From contig JACDOX010000004.1 in assembly GCA_014549065.1 (NCBI GenBank), positions 2,807,897 through 2,871,896 of the forward strand: a stretch of 64,000 nucleotides of DNA, written 5' to 3'. Origin of the DNA: Cardinalis cardinalis. Lineage: Eukaryota > Chordata > Aves > Passeriformes > Cardinalidae. Position numbers and translations under genes: made by a program. Below, piece after piece: positions 50,411-62,554 of the stretch. The notes beneath the pieces were generated by a model. The model was given only the letters and a program-made list of their open reading frames with translations. It was not told the origin of the DNA and ran no database searches. Position 1 is the first letter of the stretch. The number at the start of each line of letters is the position of its first letter.

Positions 50411-53400
50411 ACATTATTTTCTTCAGAGGTCTTTCTGGGACTTAGTACCTTGAGAATTAAGCTTGTCCCAGTATTTTTTCCTTGGTGAAGTAGTGTTTAT
50501 AGCATGCTTTGGACAAATAAGTCTGAGAATTTACTGAGTTTATTAACATGTATTCTTCATCTAGATTGGGGTTTTTTTCTAGATTTTCATTTTAGAGCTT
50601 AAAGAGTTTATTTCAGCCTGAGTTTTTGTACCTCTGTATCTGCACAGATTGTTATTCTTTCATCATCTGATGTATCTTATTTGCATATATATATGTATAT
50701 ATTGCTTCTGCATTTATATGTGTGCACATGGATGAATAAAAATAGACAAATACAGAAGGTAAAGTGACCTGGCAGGATAACTAAATTATGACTGATTTTA
50801 AATGTTATTTCTCTGTCAGCTGATTAAATGAAGAATTGAGGTTTTGGATCATTTTCTTTTGCAGTTTTTGCACAATTAGGGCCCATTTCTATGNGTGGTT
50901 TCTTTAATGAAATCACAAAGTAATTCAGTGATGGTGCACTATTTTTATGTTCTGCCTCTTCATCATTTATTTATGCTCTTCATTTCCACAATAACTGCCT
51001 TTTCAACTTTAAGGATATTATAGTTAATATAATCTGCTGCCTGTTTAAATGAAATTTTGTTTCTTACTTTAATTGAAAATAGTATATTGNTGTGCTGTGC
51101 ACTTCAAAAAATGCTTTATACCAGATGTTTCATATTATTGTCAAATGATATGTATGTATTATTTTTCTCTATATTTTCTGGCCAAATTCATTTGACTGTC
51201 ATCATATACCTTGTCAGCTGCCTTTATGAACCACTGAGGAAATTGCTGGAAATGGATGCCATAACAAGTTATGTGTATAAAACCCCATAATTCTTCAATT
51301 AGGGAGCCTTCTAAATGTTTATGTGCAGTGTTTCTATGTAGTATGCTAATTTTTGCATGTATGTTTGTATTTATATATAGTTTGTCTGTATATGTGTACT
51401 CAGGTGTTCACAATGAATTTATGTAGACCAGAAACACCAATTTAATATTTTCTTGTTAATTATGAGTACATGAGGTGTTCAGTTTATGTCTGCAGTCCTG
51501 CACAGCTACACAGTGTTGTTGGTATTGGTAATTACAGCTATCTGAGGTAGCAAGGTCTACTGTTTAGAATTATTCTTCTTCTGATATTATGAATTTGCAT
51601 TGAATCATTAAAACAAAAAAAATCAAATTTAATTCCAGGTGAGCAACTTCTCATAGCCTAAAATTTTATTTATATTATGTAATTGATAGTTGCATCCTGA
51701 GCCAGTTGGCCTCTTTTGGATGACCTAAGTGTTGAGTTGCAGATTTACTGCATGCAAGTGTGGCAAAGGCAGGCTGACCAGTCTTGCAGCCATATATGAT
51801 GAGTTTTAGTAGCTCTGTGTTAAAAGCTGTTTTTCAGATATGACACTGCAGACCATTAGCAGTCTAGAAGATTGTGGGAAGTTAAAGCTGTGCATTTCTG
51901 TCAGCTGCACATTATTTTTCTGTAAGAATTCAATGGCAAGGTTAAATGATACTCCAAAAGATACATTAAGCATTGTCAGTGGTTCAAAGCTTTTGAAAAT
52001 TATTGCCCTGTAGCTCTGAAAGAAANGGATCTGTATGCTTAATTTATCATCATAGTATCAACTATGTAAATAAAATACCTGATTTTTTGTCAAAACAACT
52101 GTAAATTATTACCAAGGCAGCTACTGTCCACCAAGACCTTATGCCTGTCACAGTCTTTTAACAGGTGTAACCTGAGAATCCAGTGGTAATGTCTTTGGCG
52201 GGTTTCAATTAGAAATACCCAGAAACATAGGTTGTTGTAGAAAATAAAGCATTTTGAGGAATCCATGAGGATGGCAAATAAATTTTCACTAAGTTGCATC
52301 AGGAAATTTGCTTTACACTTCTAATCACTTTCCAAACAATGAAGTTTCTCATTTTTGTAATTCTGTGGTGTTTAGAGTTTTCTTTGTGGCTACTGAAAAG
52401 GTGATTCCAGAATATATTACATTTGGATAATTGCATGCCTTTTAATCATGAGGTATTTATGATACTCTTATTTAGGCTAGGATATTTTGAGAAGGACTAG
52501 GTATGTAGCATGTGGGTTTAGGAGCAAGATTCAATTTGTTCAAGCCCAGTTTAATACCATTAACAATAAATGCATCATGTAAGTTCTTCATAACTTAGTA
52601 AGTTTCANGTGAAAAACACTGCTTGTCCTCGAAAGCAGTTCTTTATTTTTCTGATCATATAGAAAACCTGTTGATTAGGAGCAAAAATCTGGATAAANGT
52701 CTGTCTTTAAATCAGTGCTGATAAAAAATAAATTAGAAATNATGACTTTTAGTCATGTTCTTTTAGTTGTTTAGTAGGTTTATGTTACCAAAACCAGAAG
52801 ATAGAGGTGGCAACTGGCAACATGGCAACTTTCTTAATCTTTTTGTGCTTAAGTAAAAGTAAGGGGAATAGATATAAAGATTTCTCCAGTATCTTCTATG
52901 TTCCTTTCNTTCAGTAAAGCTGAATAGGATCTGCTTATGACTACTGACACCTGGGTCATTTTTGCATATTATGAGTGNTAGACATGTGAGTATAGGTTTG
53001 AAAACATAAGAGACATGGTGAACATGACAACTCTTAATCTAGAGTAATATTTGTTGAAAATATAGTTTATCATACCAGAGAAACATATTTTACTATACAA
53101 AGTCAAAATAGTTAGTGTCAAAACAGGACAAAGGGAAATGCTTGAAACAAATTANTGCATGATCTTGTTTTTCTAAAAAAAGATACAGTGAAAAGCTGCT
53201 TATAATTTTGNATAATAATTGTCATTCAAGTCCATTGGCATCTGCAAAAATGCAATTGTTAACTGCCTAATGACATATATTTGCATAGTAATAGACTAGC
53301 TATTCTTGCTTAATTTTCTATACAAGAATAGTTATTGCTATTTCTATTTCTATCCTGTCAATTAAAATTCAGAATAATTTCTACTACCTGTAGAAGTCAG

Positions 53401-53959
53401 TAAAGTATTGTTTGTTTGTCTTATTTTTAATTCACCCTCTGCTTTAATTTTCACTCTATTCATTTTTCCTCTGCAGTTTGTGATATATTTGGCTAACGCT
53501 ACAAATGGAAGATAGCACAGATCCTATTATAGTGTTCTGAAACAGGTTTTCTTTAGTGGAAAATGTATATAACTGTTGTTTAAAGGCAGAGTTGCTAAGT
53601 TTCATGTGGGCAAGTAATTTTCACTTGAATCATCCTCCCATAAGTTCTACTGTGTGAACACTGGCTGTTCTCCAATGTAAAAGTTTGATGTCATGGGAGT
53701 TTCCTATTTTAGTGCTAGAGGCTTAGTGTCACTTAAAGTCCATAACTGTTTTATCCATAGCCTTGAAATACATCCATNTATCCATAGCCTGGAATGACAG
53801 CAAACCCCTATATCTTTCAGTTTTACATAGTGGCAGAGGANTCAATGTCATGTTTTACATGGGCATAGCTGAGTGCCTCTCTGAAGTGCCTGTGTATTGC
53901 CACATGCAGCATATGGAACAAAAGGGAGAAATTAGGGATTTGCATCCCTAATTGCTGAG

Positions 53960-55075
53960 CTAAGATGTTATTGAGATCAGAGATGTGATGTGTTGCCTCA
54001 CATGACTGAGTGCTGCAATGGATGGAAATAGAATCTTGAGCAAGGTCAAGGTTGGGGCAGCAAGAAGCTTGTGTGTGAGAGCCCAGCAGGGATACCTGGA
54101 GCTCTGCCTAGGGATGGATGATGAGCCAGCTGAGAGTTTGGGAGGAGGATTAGCCAGTAGATAGACATAAGCAATGTTGATTTTGCTACAGACACTGCTC
54201 AGGAATAAAGTAAATGAGGCCTTCTTCAGACAGCTAGAAGAAGCCTCATATTTGTAGTCCCTTGTTTCTGGGGAGACTTTAGCACTGCAATGTCTGCTAG
54301 AGAGACAGCACAGCAGAGCAAAAGCAATCCAGTAAGTTTCTGGAGTGTGTTGATGGCAATTTCCCAACGTAGATGATTGAGGAGCTGGTGAAGGTTGATG
54401 CTGTGGTGTACCTTGTATTTACAAAAAGGGAAAGATAGGTCGGGGATCTGAATGCTGGGAAATGTTTTGACTCCACTCTGAGATGGTGGGGTTCAAGATT
54501 TTAATGGAGGGGACCAGGCAAAAAGCTGCATTGTCCTGGGCTGCTTGAGAACACTTTGTCCTTTTCAGAAATCTTGAAAGAATCCTATGACAGGTGGTCT
54601 GGAACAGCTAGGGAATTTTCAGGTATGAGATCTTCCAAGCTCAAGAACAGTCCATCCTGATGTGCAGAAAATCAAGCAAATGGCCCAAGACAAGCGTGGA
54701 TGAGAAAGAAACTCCTGACAAACATGATAAGGAAGCAGACAGGAGGATAAAGCAGGGACAGAAGACCCAGGAGTAATATAAAACCACTGTCCAAGCATGC
54801 AGGAATAGGATTAGGAAAGCCAAACTCTNTTTGAAAGTGAATCTAGCAAAGGGCAGCAAGAGGGGCTTCCACAAGTACAGCTGCAGCAGCAGGAAGGCAG
54901 CTAAGAAAAATTATGGCTCTTTATTGAATGAGGCAGCACATCTTGTGACATAAAACATCTGTAACACCGAGCTATTCAATGTCCTCTTTGCCTTGGTCTT
55001 GCTAGTAAGATTTACCTAGGAATCCCAGAGTCCCTGGGGCAAATGGGAAAGATCATAACAAAAACTTATCCTTAG
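53960..55075 (+). mobile_element. Degraded CR1 LINE, ORF2 endonuclease region
   Basis: Gene-sense CR1 remnant that extends further 5' than the other copies. It shares 'gatggtggggttcaagattt' near 54484 and 'agaacagtccatcctgatgt' near 54646 (compare 15.27 kb). It also shares the block near 54970 (ctattcaatgtcctctttgc) with the 15.55- and 27.27-kb copies. No intact ORF. It ends in A-rich DNA, and a separate CR1 3' end begins 200 bp later, so both may be one insertion with a large internal loss. Confidence 0.82.
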
Positions 55076-55269
55076 TCATACCCTTACTGTAAGAGAAATA
55101 AAAATTAAGAATAAGAAATATGATAGTATTTCAAAATTTGTGTAATAGAGCATTTTTTTTATGGATAGATGTAAAACACACAAGGCAAAATGAAAGAAGG
55201 GCCAATAGGAAGAAAATAAAGAACTACCAATATAATGTCCCTACCAGAACCCTGTACATAGTTTCATGA

Positions 55270-55520
55270 ATGTCATGAAGATGAGCTGGGGGAGGTTTAG
55301 GTTGGACATTAGAAAAAGATTTTTCACCCNGAGAGTGTTTGGGTGCTGGAACAGGCTCCGCAGGGAAGTGGTCACAGCACCGGCCTGACAGAATTCAAAA
55401 GGAGTTTGGACAATGCTCTTGGGCANGTGGTGGGATTCCTGGGGTTGTCCTGTGCCAAGCCAGGCGAAGGACTTTGATAATCCTTGTAGTTCTCTTCCAA
55501 CTCAAAAAATTCTGTGATTC
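55270..55520 (+). mobile_element. CR1 3' end with intact tail
   Basis: The best preserved CR1 piece: 'ggtttaggttggacattaga', 'gagtgtttgggtgctggaac', 'aggctccgcagggaagtggt', 'tgataatccttgtagttctc' and the terminal AAATTCTGTGATTC at about 55508-55519. This is the classic chicken-repeat-1 3' UTR organisation with its short tail repeat, in gene orientation. It is a strong marker of an avian or reptilian genome. Confidence 0.95.
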
Positions 55521-56731
55521 ATAAACAATAAAAAAATTAGATGGCACTGTGCAATAAAGCATTCACTAGGGTAGTCACATTTTAAGTAAATATACATTAA
55601 AAAAAAATCCACATTAAAAAAAATAGAGAAATTGAAATATTTATTGCAGATAAATAAACAAGTGCACAATGCAGTAGTAAAAATATCTGCACAGTGAAGT
55701 AATTACCCCTTAAAACCTACTATATCAAAATAGAAAGGTAGTTAGATAAATAGATTTTTATGAGATTATATAGAGTGTTTTGAAAAATCCTAGGTTTTGT
55801 TTTAACAGGGATAATCAGAAGTAATTTATTTGAGTGAATAAATCAAAATTTAGAGAGTGATTAATGGCAACCTATCAAGACTTCAAAATATATCACCTTG
55901 CATTTTGATTAGCTGATGAAACATTATATATGTCTTTGTTATTAATTAATATTTTCTGTTAAAATATTGTATGGTATTGTGCAGCTTTGTTCTTCATCAC
56001 AGTTTCTTAAATATTTCTCTTTAATTTTNTTTGACTTCTCAACCTTGAATGAAAATTCATATATTCCAATCCACATTATTTAATGTTATGTGATGAGTAA
56101 ATGCTGTCTGCCTTTAAATTGTGATTTTTTGTAGAAAAGGAAGGATATAAAAATGTCTCATTAGCACTAGTTTGTAGGCAGCTTAGTAATGCTTCAGTTT
56201 TCTGTAGTAAAAGATCTTAGTACACATGCAAATTATATCAATATTTCTTTTAAATACAAGATGTACTAACATTAATTAAAATAATTAGAAAGTAAATTCA
56301 AATTCTCTTGTTGCCTTAGTAAGTGACAGCTTGTTCAGCTTTTTCCATTCCCATGGTGTTGTTTAATGTGCAGAAGGACTTTAATAAGCAAAATACAAAA
56401 ATCTGCTAAAGCAAAAATAAGATTTCTAAGTTAAACTTTTTAAGCTTTAGTATAGGTCAACTTATGAAATTTCTTATTTATTGCTGGTTTTTTAGTTATT
56501 AGTTCTGGATAGTTCTTCATGAGTTACTGGATTTGGTGAGAGGAATGGGAAATCACATTTACACACTGCTATGCTATCAGTTAGATCTGGTAATCTAAGA
56601 TATCCTGATTTAGCATCATTTTTGATCAAGAGCCATTAGTGAGCTCTGTGTGTTGTTTTCATGTATATTTTGGATGTAGTATACTTTCATTCTGTAAATG
56701 TTGGGCATTGCAATTTTGAACTGTATCTTGG

Positions 56732-56760
56732 CAGTTAGAAATCACAGTTAGAAATCACAG
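56732..56760. repeat. 13-bp tandem duplication
   Basis: CAGTTAGAAATCA is present twice in direct succession (starts 56732 and 56745), followed by CAG. A minor slippage event. Confidence 0.85.
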
Positions 56761-57589
56761 CTTGAGAGAAAAGAGTTTTATTAATCTTTAGAATTAGACT
56801 ACGTGTTAGAGTTTTACTTAGTCTGTAAGGTGGTTCCATTTAATAATGTGAAGGGAAATGTTTTTAACATAAATAGGTGTCATGAGCAGTCCTTGGGGAA
56901 AAGCATTGAAACTTTTTTAGGAATTGAGTTTTGTAAAATACCTGGAGGAGTTTTCATGCTGACCTCAAGGCAGAAGATGTTTGGACAGATTAATCTGTTG
57001 ATCAATGTCCCNAACTGTTCATTTTCAGTGGAATTAATACACAGATCAAGAACCACATAAAAGAACATGTTATAAGGATTTAGCTGTGTGAAGCCAAACA
57101 ATGTCTTGAGATTAAAATATAGATGCTTGTTTCTTTACCACATAATTAATATTAACATTGAATTAAATAAATTCATTCTTTAGTCTTAGTTTCTTTGAAA
57201 GGTATGAGGCAAAGTGGCTGACAAAACCTAGGCCTTCTCTCACCGAGGAGAGGTGTTCAGTAAGAGAATTGCTGAACTCAAGCATTCAAGTGACCAGCAC
57301 TTTTAATAGGAAGATGGAAAGATAACTGAAAGAGTCAGCATGTTTCCCCAGAAAAATGATGCAGCATTTTAAGGCTATCATAGAGAATGTCAGTTTGATA
57401 TGTATTTTCCAGTAGGAAAACTTAATCCAAGCATCTTTGCTGTCCAAGGCAAAAGAAATGTATTTCAAGGTATTTCAAGTACCTGATTATACATTTTTAG
57501 TAATAATAGCACACTTCTCTGTGCTTTGGTGATGCACTAACATCTTTCATAAAGATTAAAACCTCGAATATGCAACTCTTTTGGGGAAT

Positions 57590-57900
57590 GCAAGCAGTTC
57601 CTGCTGTGAATTTTAAACCAAGTCTTCAGTAAAAGGTTTGATTTGTTTTATACTTTGCAAAAATTCTGAGGAGGTAACCTAGCTAGAGACATTTGCTTTC
57701 TCCTTTCTTGTATATTTTTTATTATTTAAAAGCTTTGGTTTCAGGAGAGCAGCAGCAGACACTTTCAGCACTAGGGCTATATACACCAGAGCTGGCTTTG
57801 AACTGCAAAGTACAGATCTAATTACACAGCTTGTAACTGTGGAACCACTTCTCTCTATTCTAAATTACTTTTCCTGACTTATTTGCATAATGTAATGCAC
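57590..57900. promoter_or_regulatory. Candidate conserved non-coding element with octamer motif (unproven)
   Basis: Non-repetitive block containing ATTTGCAT (57881-57888, the POU octamer), 'gaactgcaaagtacagatct', a purine-rich 'aggagagcagcagcagacac' and 'aaaggtttgatttg' (TCF-like). There is no open reading frame and no repeat signature. It lies 1.5 kb before exon F. The assignment rests only on motif density. Confidence 0.22.
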
Positions 57901-59358
57901 AGAGATTTTGCCACTGAAATATAATATTCTCTGACACAGTTAGGACAGGCTAAATTAACCCTCCTAAGACTATATTGCTGTCTTACAGTATATTTGNATG
58001 TTTACTGACTTCATTGGGGAAAAACCATCCAACAAGGTGTTATATGTCAATTTTTAGCATAGGCTGNTTCTTTAAAAACATGTTGTGATGTACAGAGATT
58101 ACAAGATGTAACCAGATGTACAGAGATTGTTGTCTGTCTGAAAAGTTCTGGTTTTTTAGTCAACAATTTTGCAATCACCTTATATTTTTTCAGGTGTTAT
58201 GTCATCATTTAACACATAAAAGCCAATGAATCCAGCTGTACATAAATCAGTGGCAGATAAATATCAAAGAAAAGTGCTGCACATCTGAAAATTAAGCATC
58301 TATAAGAGCAGTAGGAAGGCTTCTGGGTAGAGGACAGTTGCACAATGCTTGTTTCTTAGTTATTGTCTGCATACTAAGGTCTTACNGAATGAATGATTGC
58401 TGTGATGTCAGAGATTGTCATACATGTAGGGGGAAGCTTTAGAAATTATAACTGAAGTTTTATTCCAAGCCTCTGCTAATTAAAAGCAGAAACATGTGTG
58501 GGNTTTTTTTGTTTACACTTGATGAATTTATTGAAATTTATTAACTATAATAGGCAGAAGAGAAAGGGAACTCAATGTNGTCCCAGTCCATCTGTCCCAT
58601 TCCAGTTTTTGAAGCGTCTACACTGAGTGCCTCCGAAAAGCGTCTATACCGAGTGCCTATCAAAGTTTCTAAAGCCCACAGGGTTGTTTCTAGACGTACA
58701 TTATGGCAGGCAGTAATCAGAAAAAAAGAAAGAATATTTCAGTTGTTTTTAGGTAAAAGACTCCAACTCTTNTTTGAGATCTCTTGACATTCTCAACAGC
58801 ATGAAAAAAAAAAGTAAAAATATTTCTCTCAAACAATTTGTTTTCATGGCTTTTGAACATTGCATTAGTGGTCTTGCTGTTAACAGTGGTAATATTCTTG
58901 TGGACTTTTAACTATGAGCATTGCAGAGTAGTTCTCTTCTGTTTGATTGGTTCTTCTTTTCTCACATAGCCAAGTTGTAGCATCAGAATGTTTATCAGCC
59001 CAGTATTTCTTTCCAGATCATTTAGGATGTGTCAAATAACACAACTCTTTACATCAATGTTAATCTTAGTACTGTGTGAACATGAACTATTTATGGCCAA
59101 CAATTGTTCTCTATTTTTAAGGACTTAAGAATTTTTTAAAAATAAAATCTCCTCAAAAGTTCTTTGAAAATATTAAATAACAATGTAGGCAGGATCATCC
59201 TTTAATTGCCTTTGAATGGCATTAGTTTTCATCAGTATGTCATGTATTAACTAGTTTTTGTCATTCCCATTGGCAATATTTGGTAATTAAAGAGTTTTCA
59301 TTATTTGATTAAACCTTTTTTATTATTTCTCATTGGCCCTGTTTCTTTCTGTCTAAAG

Positions 59359-59493
59359 GTCATGGTGTTTGTTCATGCTAGAAATGCTACAGTACGAACT
59401 GCTATGGCTCTTCGAGAAAAAGCAAAAAACAATGGACATATTTGTCACTTCTTGTCACCCCAAGGGTCAGAATATGGGCAAGCTGAAAAACAG
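59359..59493 (+). CDS. ASCC3: ASCC3 exon F: start of RecA2 (motif IV)
   Basis: Internal exon of 45 codons, phase 0, acceptor TCTGTCTAAAG, perfect donor CAG|GTAAGT. It starts VMVFVHARNATVRTAM; VFVHARNAT (residues 3-11, bases 59365-59391) is motif IV at the first strand of RecA2. The rest, through GHICHFLSPQGSEYGQAEKQ, matches the family end AEKQ. Between residues 17 and 40 it departs from the mammalian protein more than exons A-E do, by my recollection of that sequence. The frame stays open and no stop or shift is present, so the exon looks functional. The next exons (motifs V and VI) lie beyond the window. Confidence 0.95.
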
Positions 59494-59513
59494 GTAAGTG
59501 AATAATCTACACT

Positions 59514-59617
59514 GGTAGTCTTTTCNGTCNTGGAATTGATATNTTTTACAAGACACTCCCACACNGGTAGTCTTTTCAGTCTTGGAATTGATATTTTTTA
59601 CAAGACAGTCCCAGCAT
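59514..59617. repeat. 52-bp tandem duplication just inside the intron
   Basis: The unit beginning GGTAGTCTTTTC and containing TGGAATTGATAT and TTTTACAAGACA is present at 59514-59565 and 59566-59617. The first copy carries four N bases and a few differences. It begins 20 bp after the exon F donor. Confidence 0.92.
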
Positions 59618-60959
59618 GGTAATAGATGCAGCATTTTTGAGCTTCTGGGAAGATTTTGCTTTGAAAAGTCATATGAGGTTGCTGAATTGAATAGGGGTGC
59701 AGGAGTAATAGTAAAGGAAGAGCAAAGCCTTGTTATTTTCGGTTTGTTAAGATAAAGCTGATAATTGTGTTTCATGCACCTTGCACTACTTGACAGTAAC
59801 TTTCATGTTTGCAGCTAAGGGAGTCTCTAAACCACCAGTTTCAAGGAATATGCCGTTATATCTGCTGAAAGAATATTTCTATAGCAATTTTTAATTCTGT
59901 GCTGTGTGTGGCATTTATATTTGGTGATATCAACTGAAGTCTAAAGTTTAGATTTAGCAGTGTCTTCTTAAGATCCCATGAAAAATAAGGTTCTTTCTCT
60001 TTCCAAAATTGCTTTCTCCCCATGAACTTAGAGAAGATACTTACTGTAAAAGTTTTAATACATATGGGAGATGCTTTCTTGCACTGGCAAATATATCTAT
60101 AAACTCTTCAGTATTTTTTACTTGTGAATTACAATCTTCTGAGGGTTTCAGGTTCTTGTATCTGTTGTTAGTTATAATAAATATGTTACTTTATTATATA
60201 CCTCTGAAGAAAATGTGAAAAGATTCATTCAGTCTTNGTAATTATGAANGGAGCTTNGATGTTACAGTTGGCAGAATCAGATTTCTGAAACGTGGAGAAA
60301 TGAGGATAAATTATGTTCTTTTTGGCAACATAAGCAAGATGCTTCTGAGAGCTATAATAAATATTTTAAAACTATGCTCTTATAAGTTGAAATCGTTGTA
60401 TTTCATAACATAACATGTTTTAAAGCCCCTCTTTTTCTAGTAGGTGCTAGTATCTGCTGTATCATAAAAATAACATCAAACTTGAACTTGAAGACTCCAT
60501 GTTTCTAATTAATGCTGAACCTTTTTTCATTAGATTTTTTAGGAAAAAAACCTGAAACTCTTCATTTATTAAAAAATAATGTTAGTTTTTTAATGGCAAT
60601 ACAAGAAAANAANTAAGCTATTGAAAATACTAGTACTTAGATAGTCAAATTATTGCCAAAGAAATTAAGAAAAAATTTATGCTTGTTTCAGCAGTGCATA
60701 TTTTGTGAGATATCTGTCAAAGAAGTATTCATCCAACTCACTGTGTATGTCACTGAAAACAGCTCCTGTATCTTTAGTTTTACTTTTCATTATTAATTAA
60801 ATTAGATTAAATAATTAGAAAACATATTCCTGTGTCGATGGAAACCNCAAAACTGTCACAGAGGAAAGTTCTAAACCTGTTTGGAATATGAGTGATATGA
60901 ATGTGGTTTGATGTGCTGTAATGCTTATTACTTGTGGAAATAGCANTAGATTTCATCTC

Positions 60960-61330
60960 TGAGGCAGTGCATCAAATGCACCGAACTGGAAGGCGCAGAC
61001 AGGGAAGTGGAGGAGAGGGAGTTGTGTTCTCTGTTAGTTTGATCTTTGACTGTGCAGAGCCCCACAGTGAAACTGGACATGTGCAGCTCCCGTCTGCTTC
61101 TAGGTGGGAGCAGGAAGGAAGGGACAAGGAGGTTCTGGTTGAGATCTGTTGTGGACTATCTGTCCAGGCAGACATAGTGGTTGTGACTTACCCTAGCAGA
61201 TGTTAGCAGAAGTCTTCCCACTTCATTTTCAAGCATTACCTGGGATNGTGGCATTATTCAGGCCACCCATGAGGTTCATAAGCTGTGCTTAGGCACTGCT
61301 TTTGAGTCCAGCCAGACCCCTACTTTGCTG
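60960..61330. other. GC-richer block of unknown origin
   Basis: Roughly 370 bp richer in G/C than its flanks, with 'ggaggagagggagttgtgtt' and 'gggagcaggaaggaagggac'. A 90-codon frame crosses it, but the frame has no recognisable domain and no splice context. It may be the 5' part of the CR1-like fragment that follows, or another old insertion. Confidence 0.35.
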
Positions 61331-61374
61331 CTCAAGAATTGGCGACAACTATTTCCATGAATGGCAAATTTCAT

Positions 61375-61640
61375 TGTAGTGATTGAGTTCAGTATTCAGA
61401 GGAAGGTTGTGATGGTAAACAGTGAGACTTAGGACTTTGGGAGAGCAGTCTTTGGCTTATTGAGAGAATTACCCAGTAGAATCTTCTGGGAAGCTGCCAT
61501 GAATCAGACAAATCTCTCTGCTTTTACACTGAAGAAATGGCTTGAATAGAGAGGCTGAAGACATCACTAAAAACAGTGATGACTTGGCATCATGATTCAG
61601 GAAGTGAGGAAGAAACTGGGAAAGAGAGAGGTAAATGAAA
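61375..61640 (+). mobile_element. Eroded CR1-like fragment
   Basis: 'attgagttcagtattcagag' near 61382 and 'ggactttgggagagcagtct' near 61434 align in order with 'ttggagttcagcatcctgag' near 26774 and 'gggctttaggagagcagaat' near 26834. This suggests an early-ORF2 CR1 remnant in gene orientation. Divergence is high and the right end is uncertain. Confidence 0.5.
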
Positions 61641-62111
61641 GTGAGTACTTAAATTGTAAGCTTTACATGCTATTCATAAAAAATGCAAGTAAANTATTGT
61701 CACTTTATAGGTTCATGTGAAATGTACTTGTTATTCTAAGCAAACTCCCAAGAGAATTTGAGTTCTTGTATGGGAATACTACTCTTTTAATATGAAAATA
61801 TAAGCATCATCCCTTTTTCAGGAAAAGCTGTAGACGAGATCAATACTAATGGTACGCACTTCCAAGTGTTCTTACAGAGAAACTTGAGGCATGAAAATGT
61901 AATGTGCAAAATTATGGAATCTTTCCCAACAGAATTTTAAAAATTCTTATAAATCCATACCTAGGAAGAGTGTGGAAGATGAGGCAAAATGCGCTTACAA
62001 ACCAGGCTGGTGATGATTGTCTGGAAAAGCAAGAACAAGAAGTGTGACTGTCCGTAACAGAACAAATTTATAACCAGATAAAAAGGAAAAGGTGTGAAAA
62101 CCAGAGTATTC

Positions 62112-62554
62112 TGATTCCAGACAGGATTGGGTTAATTTTTTCAGTAGCCAGGAGGGGACCTGGAGATTATTCTATACCAACTCACATCATTGCTGAGGGC
62201 AGGGGGCAGTGGGAAGGGAGTGTCCTCTGCGCAGAAGGGGCTCCTTCTGGTCGTGTAGGTGCAGCAGAGTAGTCTGGTAACACCAGTTCCAGCAGTCACA
62301 CGTGAATTGTTCCCCTCTTTCTTGTACCCTGTGTCATTAGTATTGTTCCTATTACTGTTTGTTTTCTTCCCTTACTGCTGTTTCCAGTAAATTGTTCTCG
62401 TCTCAACCCATGATCTTCACCTTTTGGCCTCCAATCCTCCTTTCCAGCTGCAAGGGGGGGCTGTGGGAAGGGGAGAAGCAAGCAAGCAGTGCATGGTTTG
62501 GAGACTCTCAGTGGGGAGCAGTAAATTGGGGAGTATCATCCCTAAACCACAACA
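62112..62554 (+). mobile_element. Degraded avian solo LTR, about 440 bp
   Basis: Same general LTR type as 12691-13219. The start has 'caggattgggttaatttttt' and then 'agtagccaggaggggacctg'. The polyadenylation region reads 'ccagtaaattgttctcgtct' then CAACCCATGATCTT. The end is CCTAAACCACAACA. The TG...CA ends and the order of blocks match a bird ERV LTR recalled from avian genomes, in gene orientation. No internal viral sequence is attached and no clear target-site duplication was seen. Confidence 0.68.

Larger units (their letters stand above)
43457..59358 (+). other. ASCC3: 15.9-kb ASCC3 intron E-F
   Basis: Donor GTATCT, acceptor TTCTGTCTAAAG. Named content: possible minus-strand retrocopy (48.4-49.7 kb), CR1 pieces at 54.0-55.1 and 55.3-55.5 kb, a possible old repeat at 47.1-47.8 kb and candidate conserved blocks near 50.3 and 57.7 kb. 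The stretches 43.5-47.0, 50.5-53.9 and 55.6-57.5 kb show nothing further that I can support. Confidence 0.85.

Noticed and set aside
53960..54367. 135-codon open frame on the minus strand
   Set aside because: Antisense to a CR1 element. Not a gene.
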